Positions 32,792-42,607 are shown, numbered from the stretch's first letter. The stretch: DNA of 64,000 nucleotides from Pyxidicoccus parkwaysis (GCF_017301735.1 NZ_CP071090.1:6252001-6316000); one strand, 5' to 3'. Notes: a model not told the origin generated them from the letters alone. Made by a program: numbers and translations.

Positions 32792-35113
32792 TCAGGCCCC
32801 TCGTGCCTCGACGGAGCCTCCCACCGTGGGCGGCTCCGTCCGCGCGGAAGCCGCAAGCTCCGCGAGGATTCGCACTGCCTCACGCGCCGCCGCCTCCGGC
32901 CGCACGCTCGTATCCGAGATGCCGGCAATCAGCCGCGTGATGTCGTGGTCCACCCTTCCCTGCACGCCCCACGCTCGCGCGGATGGAGCACTCAGGTACG
33001 CGGAGAAGGCATGGTGCCCGGAGCCCGGCCGCTCCCCAATCACATGCACCAGCGCTCGCGGCGCTGACTCCTCCGCGTCGCCGAACAGCAACTCCCCCAC
33101 CTGGTAGCCCGCGCGCACCCGGCCGTACTTCACCACCACGTGTTCCGGTGCCACGTGCCAGCCCGCCGCCACCAGCTCGCGCCGCAGCTCCGTGAGGAAG
33201 GGCTTCAGGTGTCCCTCGTCCATCAGCGAGCGCGCATCCAGTCCATCCGAGATGACAATCTGCGCATCCCACTGCCCCGCCTGCCGCAGCCGCAGCATCC
33301 GCACCGCGAGCTCCGACTCCGTGTCCAGCCGCTCACCCGACGGCGGATGCAGGATGTAGTCGCGCCGGTCCTCCGAGCACGTCCGCAGCAGCACCCCGTC
33401 CGAGAGCTGCGCCACCGCCGACTCGGACAGCTCCGACCAGAGGCCCGCCTTCGCATCCTCGTAGAGCGCTCGCAGCTCCGTCTCCAGAGAGGGCTCCAAA
33501 TCATACGTCCGCGCCCCACGCCCCACCGCCAGCGGGACACTGCGCTCGCGCACCGCCGCCATCTCCCGCTTCGCCTCCGCGAGCACCTCCGCGTCCGAGC
33601 GCGTGTCCCCCTTCCGCCGCCGGTACTGGAGGTACACCCACGCCGGGTCTCCGAAGTGCTCCGTGGGCTTGCCCTGCGCGTCGATGACGCCCAGCTCCTG
33701 GAAGAAGGCCCACATCCGGTCATCCACCTTGAGGCCGAACTTCTCGCGCAGCCGCACGTGGTCCTGGAACGCCGTCGTCAGGTAGCTGAGCATCGGGTCG
33801 TTCCGCGTGGGCAGCGCCATCAGGTAGCCCGGGCCCGCGAGGGCCACCTGCTCCTGGCACCAGCCCAAATCGTCCAGCGACACGTCCATGTGCAGCGTCG
33901 AGCACACGTCCAGGCCAATCATCAGCCCGTGCAGCTTGCCCATGACGATGTCTTCCAGGCAGCAGCGCACGAGCTGCTCGCGCGTGCGGAACACCTCCGG
34001 CCCGATGAAGCCCGCCACGTCATTCACGTGCACCCACGGCTCCGGCGTCCGCCCCGCTCCGAGCTGCGCCAGCGCCACGCGCGCCTTCAGCGCTCGCGCG
34101 AAGCCGTACTTGCGCGACTCGTGGATGAGCATGTCGCAGCCATGGTGGTGCCCGTTCGTCGCATCCGCGCCCTGCCCCGTCTCGAAGTAGAGCCCGAACT
34201 TCCCGGTGCGGCCCGCCGCGTGCCGGACCATCTTCTCAATCGTCACGTCGAACGTGCGGTTGGCCGCCTCGTTGCCCCCGAGGCTCTGGAACCAGATGCC
34301 GGTGGTGCCCGGCTGCTCGGCCTCCACCTGCGCCTGCACGTCGATGTGCGAGAGCACGCAGTGGGGCATCACCTCCGTCAGCCCGAAGGTGACGAGGATG
34401 TCATGCAGCGCGGACTCCACCGCCGCCACCGACGCTGGCACGGAGGACACGGGGTTGGTGCCCAGCACCACGTCCCCCACCGCGAAGGACCAGCCGTTGA
34501 ACACCTGCCAGCGGATGTCGTCCGGATGGTCCGTGGGCGAGTTCGGCTGGATGCGCGCCCCCAGGTACCCCTTCGCCCCCAGCTTGCTGCCGGGCAACGG
34601 GTGGAAGATGCGCGCGCCCACCGACGTGAGCTCCGCGTCGCTCATCAGCTTCACCACGCAGGCGATGACGTCACTGCCCAGCCCGGCGAGGATGGCGTGC
34701 ACCTCCGCCTCGGGCGCGGTGAGCAGGAAGTGCTTCAACTGCCCCAGCGACCAGTCGGCCAGCCGGGGCAGCATTTCCCCGTCCAGCCCCTCCAGCATGA
34801 AGGCATGGAGCCGGTCCTCGAAAGGTGGATGCGCGTGGATGGCGCCCAGCTTCGTGCGAGCCAGCAGCGCGCGGGCATTGGCGCGCGACACCTCGTCCGC
34901 GGCGGCGATGCCGAGGGCCGCGTCGCCCTCCTTGAACGCGTTGGCCGCGCCCAGAATCTGCTGGTAGAGGCGCGAATCGAAGGAACCCCGAACCCGGTGG
35001 ATGTAGCCGAAGACATCCTCGCCGGTGAGGACGTCACGAAGGCTCACGCTCATGGCGCCGGACAATGTATCCGCCGAGCCAATCCGGAAGCCATGCACCT
35101 CCACCGTTGTCAC
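32792..35113 (-). CDS. eutBC: Ethanolamine ammonia-lyase, fused large (EutB) and small (EutC) subunits
   Basis: 773 residues. Residues about 20-480 match EutB (VSLRDVLTGEDVFGYIHRV, NPVSSVPASV, GHHHGCDMLIHESRKYG, CSTLHMDV, LPTRNDPMLSYLTT). Residues about 530-760 match EutC (SDGVLLRTCSEDRRDYILHPPSGE, IVISDGLDARSL, VHVIGERPGSGHHAFSAYL). The enzyme needs adenosylcobalamin and converts ethanolamine to acetaldehyde and ammonia. The subunits are normally separate. No shell, reactivase or other eut genes are in the window. The start may be GTG 35113 or ATG 35053. Confidence 0.92.
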   Translation of the reverse strand: MTTVEVHGFRIGSADTLSGAMSVSLRDVLTGEDVFGYIHRVRGSFDSRLYQQILGAANAFKEGDAALGIAAADEVSRANARALLARTKLGAIHAHPPFEDRLHAFMLEGLDGEMLPRLADWSLGQLKHFLLTAPEAEVHAILAGLGSDVIACVVKLMSDAELTSVGARIFHPLPGSKLGAKGYLGARIQPNSPTDHPDDIRWQVFNGWSFAVGDVVLGTNPVSSVPASVAAVESALHDILVTFGLTEVMPHCVLSHIDVQAQVEAEQPGTTGIWFQSLGGNEAANRTFDVTIEKMVRHAAGRTGKFGLYFETGQGADATNGHHHGCDMLIHESRKYGFARALKARVALAQLGAGRTPEPWVHVNDVAGFIGPEVFRTREQLVRCCLEDIVMGKLHGLMIGLDVCSTLHMDVSLDDLGWCQEQVALAGPGYLMALPTRNDPMLSYLTTAFQDHVRLREKFGLKVDDRMWAFFQELGVIDAQGKPTEHFGDPAWVYLQYRRRKGDTRSDAEVLAEAKREMAAVRERSVPLAVGRGARTYDLEPSLETELRALYEDAKAGLWSELSESAVAQLSDGVLLRTCSEDRRDYILHPPSGERLDTESELAVRMLRLRQAGQWDAQIVISDGLDARSLMDEGHLKPFLTELRRELVAAGWHVAPEHVVVKYGRVRAGYQVGELLFGDAEESAPRALVHVIGERPGSGHHAFSAYLSAPSARAWGVQGRVDHDITRLIAGISDTSVRPEAAAREAVRILAELAASARTEPPTVGGSVEARGA

Positions 35114-35211
35114 CTGCGCGACGCATGGCCGCCCGCTCCGTAGCCGGGAAACAGGAACGTTGAAGCCCCAGGTTTCGGCGCGGGAGCGGGCGGCCTGTCA
35201 CGGCCGTGGCA

Positions 35212-36354
35212 TCAGTAGAAGTAGCCGCCGCCACCACCGCAGTTCACCCACGGGGGCGCACCCGCGGGGAACTGGCTCGTCATGCACATGCCGTCGCCGA
35301 AGCCCCAGCCCTGGGGCGGACGGCCGCCACCGCCCCACGGCTCGCCTTCCCAGTCGTCCGGCACGCCGTTGCCGTTACGGTCGATGTGGCTCCCCGGGTC
35401 GGTTCCCCCATTGTCGCCGCCGTTGTTACCATTGTTCCCGTTGTCTCCGGGGCCGCTGTTCGGATTGCGCGGGTCCGGGTTGGAGCTGCCGTCCGGCGGG
35501 CCGCTCGGGCTGCCGCCGTTGTCGTTGCCCGGGTCCTGGCCGGTGACGGTGATGATGTCGGTGCAGCCGCCGTGCGTCTCGTTACCCAGGTGGTCCTGGG
35601 GATTGTCGCCCCAGTCCGTCCAGCCCGCGCAGCCGCCACCGCCATCGCCCGGCCGCGGCACGCGCTCCACGTTATCCGAGCCCGGGTCATTGCCGTTGAA
35701 CCAGGGGATGTTGATGGGCGAGCCGTCCAGGTTGCTCGTGGGCAGGCGCGGCCGGTGGCTGGGCACCATCCAGCAGTAGGGCTTCTGGCCGAAGATGACA
35801 TCGAAGACCCAGCGGGCCGCGTTGCCCTCCCAGCTCGTGAGCGGGTTGTTGTAGCGCCAGTAGGAGACGAACTCGCTCGCGAGCTGGTCCGACGTGGCCA
35901 GGTCGTAGCCGAAGCGGAGCAGGTCGTCCTGGATGGCGTCGTGGAGCAGGTCCAGTTGCGCGGCGTTCATGTCGTTGATGAGCAGCGCCACGGTGAACCA
36001 GACATTGAGCCGCGCGCCGAGGCTGGCGGGGACACCGCCCCGTATCGTGTTCAGCTTCTCGACGAGGAGCCCCACCGCCGTCCAGACGACGCCCGGGTTG
36101 ATGAGGTCCGAGTTGGTCTGCTGGTACAGCGCGTAGAGGGCCTCCTCCGTCTTCTTGAGCATCTCGAGGAGCTGCTCGGTCTGCTCCTCGGTGAGCTGCT
36201 GGCAGCCGGGTGGCCTCAATATCTTGGCGGCCGGGCTCGCCCGGTTGCGCTTGCGGTTGCGACCCCGGGCCTCCGCGTCCGCCGGAAGCGCGAGCTGCAT
36301 CACCAACAGAAGCGGCAGCAGCGCGCCGCTCACCCACTTCAGAAACGTTCTCAT
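35212..36354 (-). CDS. Secreted Gly/Asn-rich protein encoded with the YD-repeat protein
   Basis: 380 residues from ATG 36354 with AGGAG nine bases upstream. It has a signal peptide (WVSGALLPLLLVMQLALPADA). A helical domain of about 170 residues follows (EQTEQLLEMLKKTEEALYAL, NVWFTVALLINDMNAAQLDLL). The last 170 residues are low complexity (Gly, Asn, Asp, Pro) with a calcium-type motif DRNGNGVPDDWE and the end CGGGGGYFY. I do not recognise the family. It follows the YD-repeat gene by 32 bases, so the two are probably co-expressed. Confidence 0.7.
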   Translation of the reverse strand: MRTFLKWVSGALLPLLLVMQLALPADAEARGRNRKRNRASPAAKILRPPGCQQLTEEQTEQLLEMLKKTEEALYALYQQTNSDLINPGVVWTAVGLLVEKLNTIRGGVPASLGARLNVWFTVALLINDMNAAQLDLLHDAIQDDLLRFGYDLATSDQLASEFVSYWRYNNPLTSWEGNAARWVFDVIFGQKPYCWMVPSHRPRLPTSNLDGSPINIPWFNGNDPGSDNVERVPRPGDGGGGCAGWTDWGDNPQDHLGNETHGGCTDIITVTGQDPGNDNGGSPSGPPDGSSNPDPRNPNSGPGDNGNNGNNGGDNGGTDPGSHIDRNGNGVPDDWEGEPWGGGGRPPQGWGFGDGMCMTSQFPAGAPPWVNCGGGGGYFY

Positions 36355-36386
36355 GTCTTGCTCCTGAGGATGTCTGTCGAAAGGAC

Positions 36387-39300
36387 TCACTGCGCTTCCA
36401 GCCAGTTGGCCGAGGCGTCGGTGCTCACGCGCCCGCCCTTCTGGAGGTAGACGGTCTCGCTCTCGTACGAGCGCGGGGTGCGCTTCTCGCGGCCCACCTG
36501 CGCGCCGCTGTCGTCGAGCACCGCGTACGTGGTGGACAGCCACGGGTCCGAGGTCCAGTTCCAGAAGTCGTAGACGTGGTCCACGAGCTGCCGGCCGGAC
36601 ACGTCCCGCAGCGCCCAGTGAGACTCCGTGCCGTTCATCGTGAGCACGGGCTCGTCGTTCACGTCGTAGAGGAACGTGACGTCCGCGCGGTAGCAGCCAT
36701 TCTCATAGCCGCCGGGGACGCGGTCGAACGGGTCCTCCATGGGCGCGCACGGCGCGCTGTACGCCGAGGCGGAGGTGCCCTGCAGCGTCTGGCCGTACTG
36801 AGGCACCGCCGGGTCCGCGCCCACCTGCGCCAGGCGGCCGGACGCGTCGTACACGAAGGCGCCCGAGCTCCACGTCGTCAGCGTGCGGCCCGACGTCGTG
36901 TACTTGTAGATGCCGCTGACACTCACGGAGCCCACGCGGCTGATGCCCGGCGTCTGCTGCGTGAGGGACTCCACGGCGCCGTTGCCGAAGGTGCGCGACG
37001 ACTCCAGGCCGCTCACGTGGTACTGCGTGTCCGTCACCCAGGGCACGGTGCCCTTGTCATTGGACACGGTGACGGTGGCCAGCTCCAGGCCCCGGTAGCC
37101 GTACTGCACCGCATACGTGGGCGGCACCGGCGTGGTGGTGGGGCACGAGCCCGCGCACCTCGGGTAGTCGATGCGCGTCCAGCGTCCCAGCGCGTCCGTG
37201 ACGTACGAGTGCTCCCAGATGCGCCGGGTGGCGGTGGCGTCGGCAATCTCCGTGCGCTTCTTCGACACGGCGCCGCCCGTGCCGCCGTACGTGTAGACGT
37301 CCTTGACGATGCCGAGGCCGGCGGTGAAGCGCGGCTGGAGCACGTTGTACGTGTAGCGCAGGGCCTCCACCAGCTTGCCCTTGCGCCAGTCCCCCGCCGC
37401 GTTGGTGTCCGCGTAGCGGTAGTCCTTCCACACCTTGCCCGCGTTCGCCGTGTCGTAGACGAGCCGCGAGCGGCCCGCGCGGTCATACGTGAAGTCCACC
37501 GACGTCTGGTACCAGCCCGACACGTGCGACGTGGGCCGGCGGTTCACCGTGCGCCCCACGTTACCGCGCGCGTCGTGGCGCGAGTGCGTGTGCGTCTCCT
37601 CCACGCTGGCCGCCCAGCCCGGCACGGGCGAGGCCTCCAGCAGCACGTTGCCCAGCCCGTCGTACTGGAAGCGCTTCACGAGCTGACCGTCGCGGGAGAT
37701 GGACGCCACCTTGCCCAGCACCTGGTACGCGTACGTGTTGACGCGCGTCACCTGCGGCACGCCCCACTGGTACTCGGGGTAGCGCGTGTCCGTCTCCATG
37801 GAGACGCGGCCCTGCCGGTCCATGAACTTCGTCACCGTCCAGTTCTGCTGGGTGATGCCGCTGCCGGGCGCCCAGTACCAGGCGCGCTGGCGCGACTCGG
37901 ACACGGTGCGGATGCCGAGGAAGCTCCGCGTGGCCACGGTGCCATCCGGCTCCACGATTCGCCGCGCGCGGCCGAACGGGTCATAGCTCTGGTACTGGCG
38001 CAGGTGGTCCCCGTACCACCACTGGTCATTGGCCCACTCGATGTTCTCGCTGGTGACCTGCCCCAGCGCGTCGTACGTGGTGCCGCGGTAGCGCGGCGTC
38101 CCGTCCGGCTTCGTCTGGATGACCATGGCCACACGGCCGAAGCCGTCCTGGTACGTCGTCTCCGTGGACAGCGGCGTGCCGCCCGCGTTGGGCCGGGTGT
38201 AGTGGGTGACGCTGGCGCCGTACCACCAGGGGTGGCCGGTGGCGCTCGTGTAGACGTACTCGTGCAGCGCGCCGCCGTGCGACGCGGAGGGCTGCGAGCG
38301 GGTGACGCGGCCGAGCACGTCGTAGTCGAAGTCCGTCTGCAGGCCCGCGCTGTCGCGGCTCGACTTCACGAGGCCGGTGAGGTCCAGGTCGCGGTCCAGC
38401 GTGCGGTGCGCCATGGCCACGCCCGACACGTCCAGCGCGTAGGAGGCCTTGCGCACGCCGTACTGGTACTCATGACGGAAGTTGTATGAGTCCGACGCGG
38501 GCAGCGGCATGGCGCACACGGTGCTGGCGGTGTCCAGCGTCTGGAGGTCGCCGCCGAAGTACCGCTCCCCGGTGAGCTGCCCGCCGATATAGGCGTAGAC
38601 GGTGAGCACGTCGTTGGCGCCTCGGCTGGTGCCCTGCTTGAGGGAGCGCTTGCGCGTGAGGGCGCCGGTGGCCGCGTCGAAGCAGAACTCGCCCTTCACG
38701 CTGACGCCGCCTTCCGTCTGCGTGGAGGAGCCGTACGTCTCCAGGAGCCAGGGCGCGCCGGCCGCCGGGAAGCTGTAGGCCGCCGTCAGGCCGCTCGGCA
38801 GGCCGCGCACGTCATAGCCCGGCGGGTACGTGCCGGAGGTCGAGTTGTAGTCGATGCTCTCCGAGCGCGAGTCACCCGCGCCGAAGCTGCCGCCCAGGGT
38901 GCGCTGGCGGAAGTGGCCCAGGCCGTCGAAGGCGCTGTACGTCACGTCCGCGAAGCGGGCCGCGCCGGCGTTGTCCAGGTCGTCGTGGTACAGCGTGCGC
39001 GAGCCCGGGGAGCGGCGGTTCTGCGCCTGGCACGCGGCGTCTCGCGGGGCGCAGCGCGCGTCCTGCTCCCAGGCGGTGTACTCGGTGCGCAGCTTCGTGC
39101 AGTTCTGCGCGTTGACGTCGCAGTCGAAGTACTCCGCGGAGAGGAAACGGTTGCCGGTGGCGTCCGCGGCCGTGCGCGTGAAGGGCAGCCCGTAGTCCGG
39201 CGCCTTCAGCACGCCGCTGTCCGCGCCCGTGTAGACGGAGAAGTAGCGGCGGGTGATGTCACCCAGCGGCGTGGTGAGGGAGACGGTGAGCTTCTGCGCG

Positions 39301-40442
39301 TCCATCACCGCGCCCAGGGTGAAGGTGCCCACCGCGGTGCCGCCCGCGTCCAGCAGCGTGCGCGAGCTCACGCCCACGCGCGCGCGCAGCTTCTCCGGCG
39401 CGCTGCCGGCCGGGAAGTCCACCTTCGCGTAGTCCCACCGCGTGGTGGCCAGCGTGGGCACTCGCATGGTGCGCACGCGGCCCGCCTTGAAGCAGCCCTG
39501 CGCGCCGTCGTCATAGGTGAAGTCGAAGCCGCTGCCGTCCGGCAGTCCCACCCGCGTCAACTGGCGCGGCGCCAGCGTCGCCGTGCCGCAGTCCAACGGA
39601 ATGGCGGCCCCGGTGACGTACGTGAAGTTGTACGTCGCGGTGCGCGCGCCGAAGGCCTGCAACACCACGCTGGTGACGTTGCCGGACGCGTCCAGGTTGA
39701 CGGTGTGCGTGCGCCCCTGCGTGTCGGCCACCGTCCACTTGCCCGCCGCGTACGTCACCGTCACCGCGTTGCCGGAGCGGTCTTCGATTCGCGTCAGCCG
39801 CCAGGCCGCCACGTCGGCGGCCCAGGTGAAGACATTGCGCAGGCCACCGGGCGACTCCACCACGCGGTTGCCGGACGCGTCCGGCTGCATGCGCAGGTAC
39901 GTGCTGTCGCGCGTGTACTGCACGGAGTCCGAGGCGTCGCTCTCCGTCCAGTCCGCGTGCGGCGTGGAATGGAACGGATGCGCCGCGCCGTCCGGGCTCA
40001 GGTACACCCAGCGCGGCGAGCGGTTTCGTGCCTCCCCCGGCGCCAGCAGTTCGCCGAAGCCGAGGCTCCAGCCCAGGCCCGCATTGGTCTTCAGCGCCTC
40101 GGAGTACAGCGCCGCGTCGGACACGCTCTGTCCCGCGGGCTGCGCCGTGGCCTGCGTGACGGACCAGATGTTGGAGTTGTAGTGCAGCAGGAACTGGTAC
40201 CGCAGCGTGCCGCTCACCGGGTACTCCAACCCCAGCGGCAGCCGCAGGGTGAGGTTCCCGTTGAACAGGTTGACGGACTCCACGCCGCTTCCGTCGTAGA
40301 CGCGGTCCGCGCCGTAGCCGCGCGCGACGTGGGGGTGCTCGGGGAGCACCTCCGCGCTTGCCGTTGCCGTGTACAGCGCCATGCCCCCCAAAAGGAGCGC
40401 GCGGGCACACTTCGAGCGCCAGCGCTCAGGCTTTCGTTTCAT
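36387..40442 (-). CDS. Secreted YD-repeat (Rhs-like) protein without an Rhs core
   Basis: 1351 residues from ATG 40442, with GGAGG eight bases upstream and an N-terminal signal ending TATASAEV. The middle and C-terminal parts contain many YD repeats (YDVLGRVTRSQPS, YDALGQVTSE, YDPFGRARRIVEPDG, YDGLGNVLLEA, YDRAGRSRLVYD, YDASGRLAQVG). It stops at GGRVSTDASANWLEAQ without the DPxGRF-type Rhs core, autoprotease motif or C-terminal toxin of standard Rhs effectors. It probably forms a secreted beta-cage or surface protein. The gene lies after a LytS/LytTR pair and before its secreted partner. Confidence 0.85.
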   Translation of the reverse strand: MKRKPERWRSKCARALLLGGMALYTATASAEVLPEHPHVARGYGADRVYDGSGVESVNLFNGNLTLRLPLGLEYPVSGTLRYQFLLHYNSNIWSVTQATAQPAGQSVSDAALYSEALKTNAGLGWSLGFGELLAPGEARNRSPRWVYLSPDGAAHPFHSTPHADWTESDASDSVQYTRDSTYLRMQPDASGNRVVESPGGLRNVFTWAADVAAWRLTRIEDRSGNAVTVTYAAGKWTVADTQGRTHTVNLDASGNVTSVVLQAFGARTATYNFTYVTGAAIPLDCGTATLAPRQLTRVGLPDGSGFDFTYDDGAQGCFKAGRVRTMRVPTLATTRWDYAKVDFPAGSAPEKLRARVGVSSRTLLDAGGTAVGTFTLGAVMDAQKLTVSLTTPLGDITRRYFSVYTGADSGVLKAPDYGLPFTRTAADATGNRFLSAEYFDCDVNAQNCTKLRTEYTAWEQDARCAPRDAACQAQNRRSPGSRTLYHDDLDNAGAARFADVTYSAFDGLGHFRQRTLGGSFGAGDSRSESIDYNSTSGTYPPGYDVRGLPSGLTAAYSFPAAGAPWLLETYGSSTQTEGGVSVKGEFCFDAATGALTRKRSLKQGTSRGANDVLTVYAYIGGQLTGERYFGGDLQTLDTASTVCAMPLPASDSYNFRHEYQYGVRKASYALDVSGVAMAHRTLDRDLDLTGLVKSSRDSAGLQTDFDYDVLGRVTRSQPSASHGGALHEYVYTSATGHPWWYGASVTHYTRPNAGGTPLSTETTYQDGFGRVAMVIQTKPDGTPRYRGTTYDALGQVTSENIEWANDQWWYGDHLRQYQSYDPFGRARRIVEPDGTVATRSFLGIRTVSESRQRAWYWAPGSGITQQNWTVTKFMDRQGRVSMETDTRYPEYQWGVPQVTRVNTYAYQVLGKVASISRDGQLVKRFQYDGLGNVLLEASPVPGWAASVEETHTHSRHDARGNVGRTVNRRPTSHVSGWYQTSVDFTYDRAGRSRLVYDTANAGKVWKDYRYADTNAAGDWRKGKLVEALRYTYNVLQPRFTAGLGIVKDVYTYGGTGGAVSKKRTEIADATATRRIWEHSYVTDALGRWTRIDYPRCAGSCPTTTPVPPTYAVQYGYRGLELATVTVSNDKGTVPWVTDTQYHVSGLESSRTFGNGAVESLTQQTPGISRVGSVSVSGIYKYTTSGRTLTTWSSGAFVYDASGRLAQVGADPAVPQYGQTLQGTSASAYSAPCAPMEDPFDRVPGGYENGCYRADVTFLYDVNDEPVLTMNGTESHWALRDVSGRQLVDHVYDFWNWTSDPWLSTTYAVLDDSGAQVGREKRTPRSYESETVYLQKGGRVSTDASANWLEAQ

Positions 40443-40482
40443 GGGTGTTGCCTCCAGGTGAATCCCAGCGGTTCGTGGCTTC

Positions 40483-40503
40483 GGAGGCAGGAGCACTGCC
40501 TCC
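40483..40503. terminator. Hairpin between the LytTR gene and the YD-repeat gene
   Basis: Perfect 8-bp stem GGAGGCAG / CTGCCTCC with loop GAGCA. It lies 120 bases after the LytTR stop and 40 bases before the YD-repeat start on the minus strand. It may terminate the regulator transcript or fold in the YD-repeat leader. Confidence 0.45.
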
Positions 40504-40622
40504 AAGGCCACGGTACGGAGGGCAGCCGGAGTCATTCCTCGGATTGCTGGGATGTGCGGGAATGCTGCTGCGAGCTGGCCTGGAGTTGCAGTGAGTCGCG
40601 GGGCGGGCGCGGTGATTCGCGC

Positions 40623-41453
40623 TCAGGACATGCCGAGCAGTGAAAGCAGATGCTCGCGGCGGCTGCGGCTGAGGCGCAGCGTCGTCCCATCGTGGAGGAT
40701 GACCTCGGCCTCGCCGTGGGCCAGCGGGCGCAATTCCTTCACGCGGCTGACATTGACGATGGTGGAGCGGTGGATGCGCGCGAAGCGCCGCTGCGGCAGG
40801 CGGAGCTCCAGCTCGCGCAGCGACTCACGCAACAGGTGCGAGCGGCTGCCCTGGTGGAGCTGCACGTAGTAGTCATCCGCCTCAATCCAGTCGACCTCGT
40901 CCACGCCGATGAACACCACGCGCCCGCCGTCCTTGAAGGCAATGCGCTCCAGCGGGCCGCCGACTGGCTCCAGCGATGGCGGCGCGGGCGCGGCGGGAGG
41001 CGGCGCGGGCGGAGGGGCCGAGCCCTGCAGCATGCCCATGAGGCGCCGGGTCAGCTCGTGCACGCGGCCCCGCTGGATGTGCTCCTTCGCATGGGCCAGC
41101 GCGCGGGCGAAGCGCTCGTCGGAGAACGGCTTGAGGAGGTAGTCGAGCGCGTGCACCTCGAAGGCGCGCAGCGCGTGGGCGTCGTAGGCGGTGGTGAAGA
41201 TGACGGCGGGCATCCGCTCCGGAGCCAGCCGCTGGAGCACCTCGAAGCCGTCCATGCCGGGCATCTGCACGTCCAGCAGCAGCAGGTCCGGAGACAGCTC
41301 CTGCACCAGGGCCACGGCCTCGCGGCCGGTGCCGCACTCCCCCACCAGCTCCACGTCCGCGTCCTCCGCCAGGAGGATGCGCAGCGAGGTGCGGGCCAAC
41401 ACCTCGTCGTCCACCACGAGGACGCGCACGCGGGTCGTGTCCGGCGTGCTCAC
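40623..41453 (-). CDS. LytTR-family response regulator
   Basis: 276 residues. The receiver domain is at about 8-125 (VLVVDDEVLARTSL, phospho-Asp in LLLLDVQMPGMDGF, Lys in DYLLKPF). A Pro/Ala linker is followed by the LytTR DNA-binding domain (about 165-272: VDWIEADDYYVQLH, RFARIHRSTIVNVSRV). The start overlaps the stop of the sensor kinase (ATGA). The YD-repeat/secreted pair lies just downstream in the same orientation and is a natural candidate target. Confidence 0.93.
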   Translation of the reverse strand: MSTPDTTRVRVLVVDDEVLARTSLRILLAEDADVELVGECGTGREAVALVQELSPDLLLLDVQMPGMDGFEVLQRLAPERMPAVIFTTAYDAHALRAFEVHALDYLLKPFSDERFARALAHAKEHIQRGRVHELTRRLMGMLQGSAPPPAPPPAAPAPPSLEPVGGPLERIAFKDGGRVVFIGVDEVDWIEADDYYVQLHQGSRSHLLRESLRELELRLPQRRFARIHRSTIVNVSRVKELRPLAHGEAEVILHDGTTLRLSRSRREHLLSLLGMS

Positions 41454-42607
41454 GGCAGCAGCGCCTCCCGCGGACGCGCCGCGTCTTCTTCCGTGGCCTC
41501 GGTGACGACGGGGCGGAAGGGCAGGTCCACGCTCACCAGGGCGCCGCCGCCCTCGGCGTGGCCCAACTCGAAGCGGTAGTTGCTTCCGTACAGGTGTTGC
41601 AGCCGGGCGCGCGTGTTGGACAGGCCGACGCCGCGCCCGCCCTCGGCGAGCTGCTTCGCGGTGGGGCCCGTGCCGGTGTCGCGCACCCGCAGCCGCAGTG
41701 AATCACCGGCGCGGGAGATGGACAGCTCCACCCGTCCCCTCCCCTCGCTCGCCTCGATGCCGTGGCGGATGGCGTTCTCCACCAGGGGCTGGAGGATGAA
41801 GTGCGGCACGCGCGCGTCCAGGGCCTCGGCCTCCACGTCCAGGCGCACCTCCAGGCGGTCCTGGAACCGGATGCGCTCGATGGCCAGGTACTGCTCCACC
41901 AACTCCAGCTCCTGCCGCAGCGGCACCTCCTGGGCGCCATCGCGGCGGAGCACCGCGCGCATCAGGTCTCCGATGCCGCCAATCATCCGCACGGCCTCCT
42001 TGGAGGAGCCGGCCCGGATGAGGGACGCCACGCTGTGCAGCGAGTTGAAGAAGAAGTGCGGCCGCAGCTGCATCTCCAGTGCCTGGAGCCGCGTCTGCCA
42101 CAGCTGCGACTCCAGCTCGGAGGCGCGCAGCCGCCGCTCGTGGAGCTGCTCGTGGTAGCGCAGCCCCTGGGCGATGAACATGGTGACGAAGTAGCCCTGG
42201 ACGTTGATGAACGCGGCGAACGAGTACGCCTGGAAGAAGGTGAAGTCGTCCGTGACGCCCAGCACGAAGGCCAGCAGGGAGTCGAAGCCGCTGCTGACCG
42301 CCGCGTAGCCCAGGCCGAGCAGCACGTGCAGCGCCGCGTTGCGCTTCCAGGCCCCGCGCTCCAGGGGCAGGCGGCGGGCGAGCCAGAAGATGGACGGCGT
42401 CAGCAGCGCCCAGAGCCACACGTTCGTCTGGGGAATGATGAGGTCCCGCCACGGCGCCAGCGGCCTGCCCCGGAGCAGGCGGGAGACGCACCCCTCCACC
42501 ACGGTGAAGGTCCCCACCAGCGTCCACAGGGTGAAGACCACGCGCCACCATGCCCAGCGCGAGGGCTGGGGTGGAGCGGCCATCCGGGCAAGCGGAGCGG
42601 ATTCCAT
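41450..42607 (-). CDS. LytS/YehU-type sensor histidine kinase
   Basis: 385 residues. Several N-terminal hydrophobic helices (about 20-150) anchor it in the membrane. A His_kinase (PF06580-type) region has the phospho-His in LRPHFFFNSLHSVASLI. An ATPase domain follows with FILQPLVENAIRHGI and RDTGTGPTAKQL through RGVGLSNTRARLQHLYG. It pairs with the LytTR regulator that overlaps it by four bases. No extracellular sensor domain is apparent, so the signal is probably sensed in the membrane. Confidence 0.92.
   Translation of the reverse strand: MESAPLARMAAPPQPSRWAWWRVVFTLWTLVGTFTVVEGCVSRLLRGRPLAPWRDLIIPQTNVWLWALLTPSIFWLARRLPLERGAWKRNAALHVLLGLGYAAVSSGFDSLLAFVLGVTDDFTFFQAYSFAAFINVQGYFVTMFIAQGLRYHEQLHERRLRASELESQLWQTRLQALEMQLRPHFFFNSLHSVASLIRAGSSKEAVRMIGGIGDLMRAVLRRDGAQEVPLRQELELVEQYLAIERIRFQDRLEVRLDVEAEALDARVPHFILQPLVENAIRHGIEASEGRGRVELSISRAGDSLRLRVRDTGTGPTAKQLAEGGRGVGLSNTRARLQHLYGSNYRFELGHAEGGGALVSVDLPFRPVVTEATEEDAARPREALLP

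Noticed and set aside
35400..35560. Possible minisatellite in the Asn/Gly/Asp coding stretch
   Set aside because: Repeats are imperfect single codons of a low-complexity protein tail, without a defined unit.
36210..38489. Long plus-strand open frame of 759 codons antisense to the YD-repeat gene
   Set aside because: Its translation is Arg/His/Val-rich with no domain, and it mirrors the GC-biased codons of the real gene. Antisense frames of this kind appear opposite most genes here.
38913..40643. Plus-strand open frame of 576 codons over the YD-repeat start
   Set aside because: Same reason: an Arg/Ala/Val-rich shadow of a strongly supported minus-strand gene.
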